The notes under the pieces are model-generated. The model was given only the letters and a program-made list of their open reading frames with translations, searched no databases and was not told the origin of the DNA. A stretch of 64,000 nucleotides of DNA from Paracamarosporium sp. OC-R06-R3 (taxonomy: Eukaryota > Ascomycota > Dothideomycetes > Pleosporales > Didymosphaeriaceae), in the NCBI GenBank assembly GCA_019828545.1, contig JACVRA010000158.1, forward strand, positions 1 through 64,000. Direction: 5' to 3'. Of the stretch, positions 46,074 through 57,085 are shown one piece after another. A program made the translations under genes and the position numbers. Position 1 is the stretch's first letter. The number at the start of each line of letters is the position of its first letter.

Positions 46074-47663
46074 ATGTTGAGCATGCCGCGGCCCAGATTC
46101 TTGTACGTGGCTGCGGGCTTCATCTTCATCACCGTGATTAGCTTTTACTCCTTTTCACCGGGTACATCTTTGAATGTGTCACACGACTCCTTTGGTATCG
46201 ATATAGACGTCACCACAGACATCCCCCAAAAGTCATCCAAAACTCGTGGCTTCCATCTCTTGACCACTGCAACGGGCAACGACCTAAATGTCTGCCGTTT
46301 GGTTCTTTCAGCCGCTGTTCTTTCATATCCTCCAACAGTTCTCCTTGCTTGGCATGGTGAAGGCGAATACGATGCCGCAGAAAGTCATCTTGCCAAAATC
46401 ATCGCTCCCTTGCGCTACTTCGATACCCTACCGGCCTCCAGTGATGATGACCTCGTTCTGCTTGTCGACGGATACGACGTCGTCTTCCAGCTCGGACCAG
46501 ATGTGCTACTCAAGCGTTATCACGAGACCATCAAAGCATCGAATGCACGACTAGAAGAACAGTTTGGAGCAGACCATGTCAAACAGCATAACATGTACAC
46601 CACCATCCTCTACGGACCCGACGTTTTGTGCTATCCTATCGACTTCCGCCGGCCGGCCTGCTGGATAGTTCCGGAGTCTACACTCCCACGTGATGCATTT
46701 GGTCCCGAGACAGACAAAAATGACGAACACACGCGGCCTCGCTGGCTCAACTCAGGCACCGTCCTTGGGCCCCTCAAAGATATCCGTAACCTCTTCCAGA
46801 CCACCATGGAAAAAGTCAACAAGACCTGGGACGCCGAGTTCTATGGTCGCAACTCAGACCAGATGTATCTCGCTGATGTATGGGCCGACCAAGAGTTCGT
46901 GCGCATAACATCGACGGGCAAAAACGCGACGTTCCCGTTACCAGATGCCGTGCCTGACGACGTCAAGCCAAATGTCTTTACTCCAGAACCGGAAGATAGG
47001 AAGAAAGCCGAGCAACACATTGGCATCGACTACGAGTCGCGCATGTTCCAAACAGTTGCATTATTCTACGACATCCTCAAGTGGGAAACTTTCAATCAAC
47101 CCCGCACATTCGAAGGCAAGAATGGAGCGCAGTACAACCTCGACCTCCCCCAAGATGTCGAGCAGTCCAAAGCCCCCTTCCGCTCCCTGGGAATATGGGG
47201 CTGGGGAAACCCATGGCTGCGACGCAGGACATGGAAGGACGTCTCCCTCGGCATCAACACAGTGACCAGAAACATGTTTCCCGTCATCCATTTCACGGGT
47301 GAGAAGCACTACCGCGACATGTGGTGGGACCGTATGTGGTTCTTCCCTTATGCGAAGAAATTGCTCAGGTCGAAACCTGATCGTGGGGTTATTGCTACGA
47401 TTGAGGGTGTCGATTGGGTCCCGCATTTGCCGTATGGGAGGCAGAGTGCAAGGGAGGATGCGTGGGCGGATCAGGGAGAGTTGTTGAGGTGGGATGGGCT
47501 GTGTGGTGAGCATGAGGATACGCTGTTCAATGCGTATGTGCCGCCTCCGCCGGAGCCGGAGCCGCAACCAGAGCAGGAAGAGAAGGCTGAGGAGAAGGAA
47601 GGAGAGACCGAGAAGAAACCAGAGGAGAGCAACGAAGAGCAACAACAAGCACAGCCACAATAA
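46074..47663 (+). CDS. Type II membrane glycosyltransferase, PLOD-GT-like
   Basis: Intronless 529-residue protein. Helix 9-28 (FLYVAAGFIFITVISFYSFS) is a type II anchor, placing the enzyme in the Golgi lumen. The catalytic part resembles the glycosyltransferase module of lysyl hydroxylase (PLOD) and related fungal proteins: LVLLVDGYDVVFQLGPDVLL (127-146) holds the metal-binding Asp residues (D132, D135), then CYPIDF, PRWLNSGTVLGP, and SDQMYLADVW typical of GT-A folds. HFTGEKHYRDMWWDRMWF is a conserved C-terminal block. The tail after residue 490 is PPPPEPEPQP followed by Glu/Lys/Gln runs, disordered. Sugar and acceptor are unknown. Confidence 0.78.
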   Translation: MLSMPRPRFLYVAAGFIFITVISFYSFSPGTSLNVSHDSFGIDIDVTTDIPQKSSKTRGFHLLTTATGNDLNVCRLVLSAAVLSYPPTVLLAWHGEGEYDAAESHLAKIIAPLRYFDTLPASSDDDLVLLVDGYDVVFQLGPDVLLKRYHETIKASNARLEEQFGADHVKQHNMYTTILYGPDVLCYPIDFRRPACWIVPESTLPRDAFGPETDKNDEHTRPRWLNSGTVLGPLKDIRNLFQTTMEKVNKTWDAEFYGRNSDQMYLADVWADQEFVRITSTGKNATFPLPDAVPDDVKPNVFTPEPEDRKKAEQHIGIDYESRMFQTVALFYDILKWETFNQPRTFEGKNGAQYNLDLPQDVEQSKAPFRSLGIWGWGNPWLRRRTWKDVSLGINTVTRNMFPVIHFTGEKHYRDMWWDRMWFFPYAKKLLRSKPDRGVIATIEGVDWVPHLPYGRQSAREDAWADQGELLRWDGLCGEHEDTLFNAYVPPPPEPEPQPEQEEKAEEKEGETEKKPEESNEEQQQAQPQ

Positions 47664-48870
47664 ACTCACAGCAAAAGCACAAGAATCTTTGAGAATCCTT
47701 CCATTGCAATACGAAAACCTAGCACTATGCACGCTTATGATGCCTGGTCTAAGAGCCACTTACTCGAGATAGACCGTCTTCAAGTGTCCGCTAATTGGTT
47801 GATCTTTGAACATTCCATCAGATATCCGCTCTACCGAATCGCTGGAACTGAGACCTCAAACATCCAAGGAAATCGGAACTAAACGGAATGTCCTGTAAAA
47901 CCTTCCAAACCTTTCAACCTCCCAACACCCGCTGCCGCCGTCCGAATTTTCAGCTCTCCACACCTAATTCCCATTGTTCTTCCTTCTTCATTCTTTGTCA
48001 AGGTTTTCGGAGAATTTTCGCTCTGCGCTGGAGGTGACATCGTGTCCTATCACTCCTCTTCGCCAACCGCTTTTGTACCCTCTGCGCCACTACATGGTAC
48101 TTGGAACGCCCCTCCACCCATATCCTTGACATATCCATTTTGAACCTTAGGGGCATCATCATCTTGACCTCTTGTCTCACACCGCACGCATGTGTCAGAC
48201 ATCGTCTCCATGTCTGTATCCTCCCGTGTAGCCTGCGAAGGACACGGAACGTTGGTATGTTCGCCCGAACACGTATCGGACGAGCTCGGTGATGGTACAA
48301 GTGCCGATGACGGAGCAGTGGATTGTGTATCGATGTATACTTATTGTGTCATTAGTATGACCACGTGTGGAAGGTGTGTTGCCAGGATTTATTGGAGAGA
48401 CGGAGGTGGTCAGTAACCTTGCTCTGTGGCCGAGGAAGCTGATTTAGCGGAGTAGGTTATTGATGTAGTAGAGAAGGTTCTTTGCACAACGGGAGCTCAG
48501 GTGCCCTATATCGTACTTGATGATGCAGTGATTTCTGTGATTTTGACTGCCGACCGAGGATCCGTGAGTATACGATCAGAGTGCAATCGACCGGAGTAGG
48601 TCATTGAACTCTATAACACTCTGGCTTATTTTGTCTCATCGCTTTCGAGTTCCACATAGCTCGTGGCTGTATGGCTTTCTTTCCCTCGACCTGTATCACC
48701 CTCGCAGAGTTACTTCTGCTGTAGTTAAACCAACTTAGACGACGTTCACTTCCTGCAAGTCAGTATGGTGAATGTCGAGGGCTATATGCTGACTTACCTC
48801 TATACAGGCAAGAATAGTTTTGCCGATGTGAGTCCAAATCCAGTTTCTTCGAAGTTCCTCAAACGTGTAA
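47664..48870. other. Spacer before the NLR gene
   Basis: The glycosyltransferase (+) and NLR (-) genes converge across 1.2 kb. Short frames on both strands show no recognisable content. Confidence 0.5.
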
Positions 48871-51800
48871 TTACACCTCTGTCACGAGTCGATTACAGTC
48901 TAGACTCTCGTCACTCTCCCATTCCTCCTCCATCTTCTCCTGCATGTATTTTAACCAACTCTCTGACGCCTGTCGACTTGGATGTGTATCCGCCAATGTA
49001 GTCTGTCTAATCTTGACAACGAGCTCCATCAATGTCAGTGCCTCCTTTTTTCGTCCTATTTCCCAGTACTCACGAGCAAGTTCATGCTGTGATGCTAGCC
49101 GACTAGGATCAGTCTCTTTTAGCGTTGTCGTCTGGACCTGGACGACATGCTCTAGCAGCTTCACTGCTTTATCTGTCTGTACAGTTTCCATATATGCACG
49201 AGCAAGCACATGCTGTGATCTTAGTCGATCAGGATGAGTCTCACTAAGCGTAGTCTCCCTAACCTGAACAACGTGCTCTAGCAGCTTCACTGCTTTATTT
49301 GTCTGTCCAGTCCCCATATATGCACGAGCAAGCTCATGTTGCGAAGCTAGCCGACTAGGATCAGTCTCTTTTAGCGTTGTCGTCTGGACCTGGACGACAT
49401 GCTCTAGCAGCTTCACTGCTTTATCTGTCTGTACAGTTTCCATATATGCACAAGCAAGCTCATGCTGTGATACTAGTCGATCAGGATGAGCATCTGCTAG
49501 CGTAGTCTCCCGGACCTGGACGACGTGCTCTAGTAGTTTCACTGCTTTATCTGTCTGTCCAGTTTCCATATATACACCAGCAAGCCCACGCTGTGATGCT
49601 AGCCGACTAGAGTGAGTCTCCTTTAGCGTTGTCGTCTGGACCTGGACGACATGCTCTAGCAGCTTCACTGCTTTATCTGTCTGTTTAGTATCTAGATATG
49701 CACTAGCAAGCGCATGCTGTGATGCTAGCCGATCAAGGTGAGTCTCCTCTAGCGTAGTCGCCTCAACCTGTACGATGTGCTCTAGCAGCTTCACCGCTTT
49801 ATCTGTCTGTTCAATTTTTATATATGCACTAGCAAGCTCATACTGTGATCCTAGCCGATCAGGGTGAGTCTCATTTAGCGTAGTCCCTTGGACCTGGACG
49901 ATGTACTCCATCAGCGCAACCGCCTGACTATAGTGGCCCAAGTCTTCCAAATGGCTGGCGGCCAATTTCCATATCGGTGTGTGCTCCTGTGATGGATTCG
50001 ACGGCGCGATCTGGAGGACCTCATAGATGTCTTCCAAAAGGGATTCAAGCCTACTATCCTCCCTCATTGCGTTTAGTACCCTGCCGCACTGCAACACAAT
50101 AGGCAATATCTTCAGTTGTGGACCAAACGAAAGCATTTCTTCGACGCTGTGCGAGAGGAAAGAATGTATATGTGTCCGCAAATGCATCTCGTACGATCTC
50201 CATGCTCCGTTAAATGCGGGTCTGCACGCTAAGGAGAGTATGCATCCCGCATTTATCCATGCTACCTTCTGTTGCTCTTTTGCTAGCCGATCTTTCGCCC
50301 AGGCATGTGCCAGTGGATGCATTGACAGCCCGTTAAGATTAGCTGATGATTGTTTTGTTAATAGAGACAGTGACACAAGTAGATTGCTGGCTATGTTAAA
50401 CCGGTAGTCATCCCACTCGTCTGCATATACGTTGATGAACTCAGGTAGCTGGGATACGTGCCATGGTTCAAGGCGACCAATCTCGTTCATTTCGGTAGGG
50501 TCATATCGGCGCACTTTTCCAGCTTCTCCCCACGCTAATGGAAAGATCTGAAGCGGAAGCTCGCTAAAGTGCAGCGTGGAAAGTATCGCAAGCAAGTCTA
50601 GAGCGTCCTGTCCCGCCTCACCTGCAGACCGGAGGACATCTGCAGATGCTTCGAACGTAGCGTACACGTCCCGATAACGTGATCGCTCTTGATCCGGATA
50701 GTGTTCAAGCAGTCGTTTGCGCTGCCGTTGGTACCTGTCAGGATATTCATGGAGCTGGCAATAATTTCCGGCAACGTATGCACCGGCCTGGATTAGCGCA
50801 AGCGTGTGTGACCCTAGTAGTTCGACGATAGCCAGTGCTTGAGCCTCCTTGGACTGCCACTCTTCTTTTGGCACCTGGGCAGCTTTGAGAAGAAGCTGTT
50901 TCGAGAGGTCTTCGTCCAGACCCTCGAGAGCTTCGGAAGGAAGCGTGCTGTATTGCCTGCATTGCGGTACGCGGGACGTCATGACCACCGCGCCTCTGAC
51001 ACCTGACGGAAAATAACTTGCGTAGTCGAAGGTGGGGTCATCTGCGTTATCCAACACAAGTAGCCAGCGTTCCTTCCTGTTTGCAAGCGCCAAGAGTACT
51101 TCCTGGATATTGTCGGCAGAGGATCCTAGCGCTTTTGCGATTTCCAGGAAACCGGCTTTAGCAGTAGACTGACTGTCAACATCGACCCAGAATACGCCCC
51201 AGAAGCTGGAAAAGGTCAGCACAAACACCATCATGCATCCGTAACGGTGTAAGTTGCAACACACTCTTCTCGCATCGAATTTGCGACCTTGAGGCACAAT
51301 TCGCTCTTTCCCATGCCACCAATGCCGGTAATGACTAGTCGTTTTTGTGTAACCTTGTCCGGGGTGTCGTCGCGCAGGGCGCGTTTGATCCGGTGTATGA
51401 TTTCAGAACGTCCAGTGAACAGAGTGTTGATCAGCCGAGGGACTATCCAGTGTACGTTTTCGGCTACATGTATCATTTAGTACGAGCACATCTGAAGATA
51501 AACATCCTTTACTTACTTTGTTGTTGTCGTGTGCTAAGGCGCACTGCGAATTCCTGGGTAAGCTAAGCACCTGAAATATACGATAGACACAGATTGGTGC
51601 TTACATTTGTAGTCAATATAGAAGATATCTCTGTTAGGTCTACATGGTGTTAGTGATAGACTGTTTGACTAATTAGGTAAAGTTCTCGTTGTACACACTC
51701 TGTTTCTGCTGCAGATTCTCAATACAGTACCGTACCCGAAACTTCTGTGCTTGGTGTCGCAAATATTCGTCAGTCGCAGCTTGCATCTTGCCTTGCTCCT

Positions 51801-52831
51801 TGTACTCCGCAAGACCCACATCCTGAAGCCCCTGGTCAACGTTGAAGCGAAAATACCGATATTCGTTGTACTCCTTCGCCCATCGTGCAATAAACCTTCT
51901 CTCTGTCTGTTCAGTCTCAGTCACTATACTCACTAGACTTCCTGACAGAAACTTGAGCATACGATCCTCGAGGGCTTTCTTGCCTGGATTTCCTGTTCCA
52001 ATTGAGATGAAACACTTGACTAGCGGCTTCAGGTCACCTGTGTAAGGTTTCCAGATATTGGCAGCCTCTCCCTCCACCTCCTCTACAGGGTTGTTCGCGC
52101 CCAGTGCACCGTCTACAAATTGCCGTGCTTCGATCGATATAGGGTCGAAGAAGCCAGTCGCTGCGGATGTGGCCAGCGCTGCTTCACAAATCGTCGCCGG
52201 GATATCGCCCTCGTCGGGCAAAGTATAGCTTCTCAGGCGTGCGATGCCTGCGGTTTCCTTGGCCGTAGCGCACACAAATCTGGGATGTTAGCAGGGACCA
52301 TGTTTTTAGATGGTGCACTTACGTGCGACACCCTCGAACCCTCCCATCGTTAAAGGCATCTGTTGGGGAAGCGCCGTTCATAGCCACGACGTCTTCTATC
52401 GCGTTCTTGAGTTTCACCGAATCGAACCGCCCCTTGACTTTCCCCGTCCAACCAAGCGGAAGCCGCCTAGCTCGGTCTTTGAAAACAACCTTCGTTAATT
52501 CGGTGTACGCTGCGATGCACGCATCCACGTCCATCTCTAATCGGCCGAGCATAATGGCGATAAGTCTATTCCATCAGCAGGGCCTTGCATTGCAGTCATC
52601 GACTTACCCGCCTGTGCTTGTGCCGCCAATGAGGTCAAATACCGCGCATGGCTTTACTCGAGGAAGTCCAGCGTTTTGGCGTTTGTTATTCAGTTGCGTC
52701 ATCAAACTTTTCAGGATGTAGAGGGTCGACAGTCCGCGCACCCCGCCGCCGTCGAGTGACAGCAGACAGAGCCCGGTGGTGTCCAGCCGGCTAGGCTCGC
52801 CGCCAGGCTGAACCGCAACACTCGCCGCCAT
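48871..52831 (-). CDS. Patatin - NB-ARC - TPR NLR-type receptor
   Basis: Fungal STAND/NLR protein. My seven-exon model is 52831-52608, 52565-52323, 52279-51699, 51639-51605, 51570-51513, 51463-51265, 51205-48871: 1224 residues, all joins in frame. Residues 20-330: patatin-like phospholipase with oxyanion loop GGGVRG (28-33), nucleophile Ser72 in GTSTGG and Asp212 in VDGALG, so the dyad is intact. From about 382: NB-ARC opening WIVPRLINTLFTGRSE, P-loop GIGGMGKS (427-434), REDFWGVFWVDVDS, Walker B LLVLDNADD (495-503), VVMTSRVPQ. From about 900: eight or nine 42-residue TPRs (QTDKAVKLLEHVVQVQTTTL). Such proteins act in non-self recognition or incompatibility: ligand sensed by repeats, nucleotide-driven oligomerisation, lipase as effector. 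The joins at 51.5-51.7 kb (35- and 58-nt exons, a 34-nt intron) are the least certain part. Confidence 0.85.
48990..49910 (-). repeat. 126-bp tandem TPR-coding array in the NLR
   Basis: About seven consecutive 126-bp units encode TPRs. Blocks such as the one reading gacatgctctagcagcttcac recur nearly unchanged through the array, and alternate units share the TLKET(D/H)PSRLASQ or RETTL..HPDRL variants, as if two-unit blocks were duplicated together. This is the pattern of repeats kept alike by recombination. Confidence 0.9.
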
Positions 52832-54271
52832 CGGCGTAGTTTACGACAGGCTGTGATTGCTGCTCGATCGTCGTGCGAAGACGTGTTGGTGTTGGATGAA
52901 TGAACGATAGCCGCCCATGCCTAGGCAGAGACTCTTCCTGGAGGTTGACGAGAAGGCTGAGGGCTGAGCCGAGGTGTGTGCGCCATGCACGGCATGCTGC
53001 AGTGGCAAGGCAAGGCTGGCTCAGCCGGGCGCTTCATCGAACGCAAACGACCCGTGCAAATAATTTACTAGCGGTATCTGGCTTCCTGAAGTAGATCTAA
53101 AATATAGCCCATTCGCTCGGCTACTCATCGATGTCTTTACAACTCTATATGCTTCCATCTGTAGTCCTACTCCAAATTTCTAGGACCCTTGCTTGTTACC
53201 ATCCAATCGCAGATGAGCTTACTGTGTAGACTGCGGAACGTTTTAGCACACATATGGGCAACTCAAATTCGTGAGTATTACTTTGAAAAGAAAACCCGCT
53301 TTGGTCTTGTACCATTGCAAACTTAGTACGAGCTCCGAATGTGCAATGTTGGTGTCTGAAGGCGACACGTAGACGGGTTGCGAACCGGACTAGGGTGGGG
53401 CCAAAGATGGTTGGTAAACAGTGCCCCACGTCTCTCTATAGCCGCGCGCGAGCAAGCGCTTGCTCCTCGCAATCTCAAATCCCACTGATCAAGAAAAAAG
53501 GCCTGACCTTCTGACTGGTATACAATGCAGCTAATATGCGTAAGCGTAACATTCAAATTATCATATTACATGTATCAAAAGTACCGAGTTTGGAACGGTG
53601 GGATTTTGAGCAAAAAAATCAGACGATATTACTAAGAACAGTCTACTTACAGACCAAGTAACGATGCAGGGATGCTAGCGCGTCTCGGGTTAGAAGGTTG
53701 AAAGGCGTAGAAGATTCACATGGATCCGTAGACGTCGCCCTGTATGCGGCACCTTGCATGTTTTGATTCTTGTCAGTACGATCACGAGCAGGCCGATTTG
53801 AGATTACATTCTGTATCAGAGATCCTTATGATTTGTCTTTTGGTATGCTTTTCGGACGACGAAGCGACACCTTTTTGTTCGGACAATGAATATCGAAACA
53901 ACATCTGCTGATCGACTCCTGCTTGCTCGCAAAGAATCTTTTCAGCAAGTATATCGGCTGAGTCGGATGCAAAGTCAAGTTATTTTACAAAGATTCATCG
54001 GCTCAAGAATCGACTGGAAATCAATTGTCTCACGCATAATAATTGCTTTTCAGCTATGTTGGCACGCCGATGATATATCAATTGTCCAGACTATTATCCA
54101 GCAGAACGTGTGGAGTTGCTTTGAAATTACGTTCGTTGGCCGACACACTGGAAGAGGTGCAAGCTCGTTATCTTGAAATCTCATCACCGATGTACAAGAT
54201 AGAAGATTAAGTAGATTACCATATTATTTGTAAATATTATCTATATTCAACAGCGCATCCTCTTTTACACC
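52832..54271. other. Spacer upstream of the NLR
   Basis: The first 300 bp should contain the NLR promoter. A 96-codon open frame at 53886-54176 (+) has no recognisable domain. Otherwise AT-rich, without a supported gene. Confidence 0.5.
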
Positions 54272-56077
54272 TCAAGCCCCAATAGACTGAGGATTCCAGA
54301 ACACATTCTGCGGATCAACCTGCTTCTTCAGCGCCAACAAGCGCGAATACAGCGCATCACCGTAGTAAACCTTATGCGCCGTCGCAGCATCATAGCTTGG
54401 ATCCACATAGTTCAAGTACGCACCGAAGTTAGTATTAGGCTGCGCTTTGATAATCGCATCGTTCATGCCGTTCATAAAGTTCACCGTGTCTGCACCCTGT
54501 CCGTAGTTCTGGAACACCCACAAGCTGTCGCGGTCGTTGTATGCTGCGAAGTTGGTATCTTTGCTGTTGATGGTGGACCCGGGACCTCCGTAGAGGTTGA
54601 TAATAGAGTAGAACGCGGTGCTGCCGGCGGATTTGACGTAGGTATAGAACGCGTCGAGGGCGGCGGATGAGAGGCCGTCTTTCTCAGGAACAGTAAGAGA
54701 CTTTGCAAAGAAGGTGTCGTGCTCGTTGTAGCCAGTGAGGGGCTCTTTGATAGTGTCCTTACCTCCAACGAGGACAAGGTAGTCGTACCAGGAGTAGGAT
54801 TTAACTGTCACGTCGCCGGATGTGGGCATATTCCGCAGGAATTCGGGCTTGATCTTGGAGTTGAACTCGGATACTGTGCCCATAAAAGCTCCAGACAGGC
54901 TGAAAGTGCCATAGTTGTCGAGGTAGATACCAAAAGAGATGCGGTTGTCAATGATAGATGAGTTGCGGGCAATCTCTTGTAGGCGGAGGAAGCTGTTCGT
55001 AAAGGTGGTTTTGCTGTCAAACATGCCAGTCCATGGGATGCCGAAGTAAGTGACACTCTCCGGTGCGGGACGTGTCTGCATATAAAAGTTGGTAATCACG
55101 CCGAGCGACTCAGCAGCACCACGGATGCCCCAATAGATTTCGGAGTTTTGCGAAGAGCTAGCCTTTACGAGGGTACCGTTTGCGAGAACAACATCGGCAG
55201 CGGTAATTGCATCCATAGCGAGACCCCAGCTTCGCGAAGTGTGGGAGTATCCGCCGTGGGTGGCGTGTCCGCCAATACCTACACCAGGGCCTGGAACATA
55301 TGTCAGCTTGGGTCGTTCAGTCGAAATGTCGATCAGACTCACAAGTTCCATGAGAAAGAGCTCGCTTGCCCTGCTGATAGATGCCATCAGCAAGGTTGCC
55401 CAAGCGCACACCCCCACCAACCTGAACAACGCCAGAAGTGGTATCCAATGAAATGTTGTGGAAAGACTCCAAATCAATGACTAGAGAACGTCAGTGAATG
55501 ATCTCGCAGTTCGTTCCATCCATGTAAGCTTACCCATGGATCCGTCCTTTCCTCCGCTGCTGAAGCTCGCATAAGAGTGGCCGCCCGATTTCGCCTGGAT
55601 CTTCAAGCTGGCTTTTGAGCCACACACAACGGCGTCTTGAACATGTTGGTTTGTTGTCGGCAGAATGATAACAGCGGGCTTGTACGGGAGGCGTAGGTTA
55701 TAAGGCTCTGCAAGCTGCGCATAGGCTGCGTCGGCCGATATCTTGTAGGGGACGTTCTTCCCACTCAAACATTGCGTGGCAGTGCCAGATACAGTTGCAG
55801 ATGCAGACGGTGACGAAGTGGCGGAAGTGGCTTTGGTGCTGCTTGCTACGGTACTTGGAGTGCCGTTGTTGCTACCGCAGTTTCCAAAACCAGACTGGCA
55901 TCCAGCCCCACAGTATGCCGATGTTGAGCCGCACCATCCAGCACTGCTACAGCAGTTGCCAAATGTGCTACCAAGACAGGTGTATTTATTAGTTCCTCCA
56001 CAAGTAGCATCCTTCGAGATTGTTGCGGCCAAGGCTCCAGAGAGTAGGCCCACGGCCAGGAACGAAAGAGATTTCAT
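54272..56077 (-). CDS. Secreted CBM18-AA7 chito-oligosaccharide oxidase-like enzyme
   Basis: FAD-linked carbohydrate oxidase of 566 residues, three exons (56077-55534, 55480-55343, 55290-54272). Signal peptide about 1-18 (MKSLSFLAVGLLSGALAA). Residues 26-67 are a hevein-like CBM18 with the eight-cysteine pattern (CC at 42-43, GWCGSTSAYCG). A Ser/Thr/Ala linker (70-100) follows, then an FAD-binding_4 domain. Both covalent FAD anchors are visible: His167 in KSGGHSY and Cys228 in SHGTCPGVGIGGH, the latter restored by splicing. The C-terminal BBE segment ends in LKKQVDPQNVFWNPQSIG. The order matches chito- or gluco-oligosaccharide oxidases such as ChitO, which oxidise the reducing-end C1 and yield H2O2. 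The chitin-binding module favours chito-oligomers. A longer start exists at 56203 but lacks a signal peptide at its N-terminus. Confidence 0.9.
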
Positions 56078-57085
56078 GATGAACGAGTGACTCGGAACGT
56101 GGTGTGCACGCAAAGGTGAGGAGACAGAAAGGACATGGGAAACAGCTTCATATATATAACATAATGCGGAATCAGGCGGAGTACGGCGCGGCGAAGTATG
56201 CAAGTAGAGGCCCGACGAAGAGCTGTGCGCCGAAGACGAGGAACGGCGTATTCAAGGTTCCACCATCAACAGCACGATGTACCCCCGATATGCAGATCAT
56301 GCGTTAGCTTCAACGCGCATTCGCCTCAGTGAGAATATCTCCGAACCGCTTCCCATTCGTTAGCTCGTTAAACTAGGAGAATTCCCGGCCTATTCACCAT
56401 TTCGAGAGCGCTTACCGAGCGCACAGCATCATCTTCAGCATGCTGGAGTATTGAAGGGGTTGCTAAAGGGGTGGGCATTGTCGATCTTGTTCCGAATAAG
56501 TTATCGGGAGGTGCCATCTCGGCGGGAGCACTGAGATCTTTTTGTGGGGTTAGCTCAAAGGGCTTACAGTAGTAGGACTAGCGCACCTCAGCCGCAAGAC
56601 CCGAGCGTGGCTATTCTAAGAACACGATAATAACTGCCCCTATCGGACGCAAAGGTACTCACTCGTCCCTCGTACTGGACGTAAGAGGCGCGCTATCGTT
56701 GCGCCACCATAACGTTGCAGAGGGCCTATGCTACCGTCTCTAGTATGAGAAATACGCATACACAGCGTACCCATTTCTCAGAATCGCCTCACTAGACCTA
56801 ATTAGTGTCCCGAATCCAGCAGAGCGCCTCATTTCGCCGAGACAATCGGTGAGCCAATTTGCTTATTCTTGAGCTGTGCTTATTCCTAAAGATGACCAAG
56901 TCTGCAAACGTATTATACATAATCGCAGCAAGGAAGTGAATGTGGGAGCTCTAAAAATCCGCTCAGCAGGTAAAGAAAGATAACGAAGGCCAACACACGA
57001 GAAAAGGTATGAAAAAGTAAATCGCCACAACAAAGCGCCAGCGCAATACTACCATATAGAACATCCGGGCCAAGAAGTCTCACCC
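56078..57085. other. Intergenic region with a tRNA-like relic
   Basis: Holds the AA7 promoter on its left and the 3' end of the EthD gene on its right. No protein gene is seen. A tRNA-like segment on the minus strand is listed separately. Confidence 0.5.
56655..56717 (-). other. tRNA-like fragment (decayed)
   Basis: Read on the minus strand, GTGGCGCAACGATAGCGCG is almost the D-arm and A box of fungal tRNA-Arg(ACG) or tRNA-Trp, with a perfect GCGC/GCGC stem. A CCTC/GAGG hairpin containing TTACG follows where the anticodon arm should be. No T-arm (GTTCGAAT-like) and no matching acceptor stem follow, so a working tRNA is unlikely. It may be a relic or part of a tRNA-derived repeat. Confidence 0.2.

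Noticed and set aside
53886..54176. 96-codon frame upstream of the AA7 gene's 3' end
   Set aside because: No domain, AT-rich surroundings, no supporting signals.
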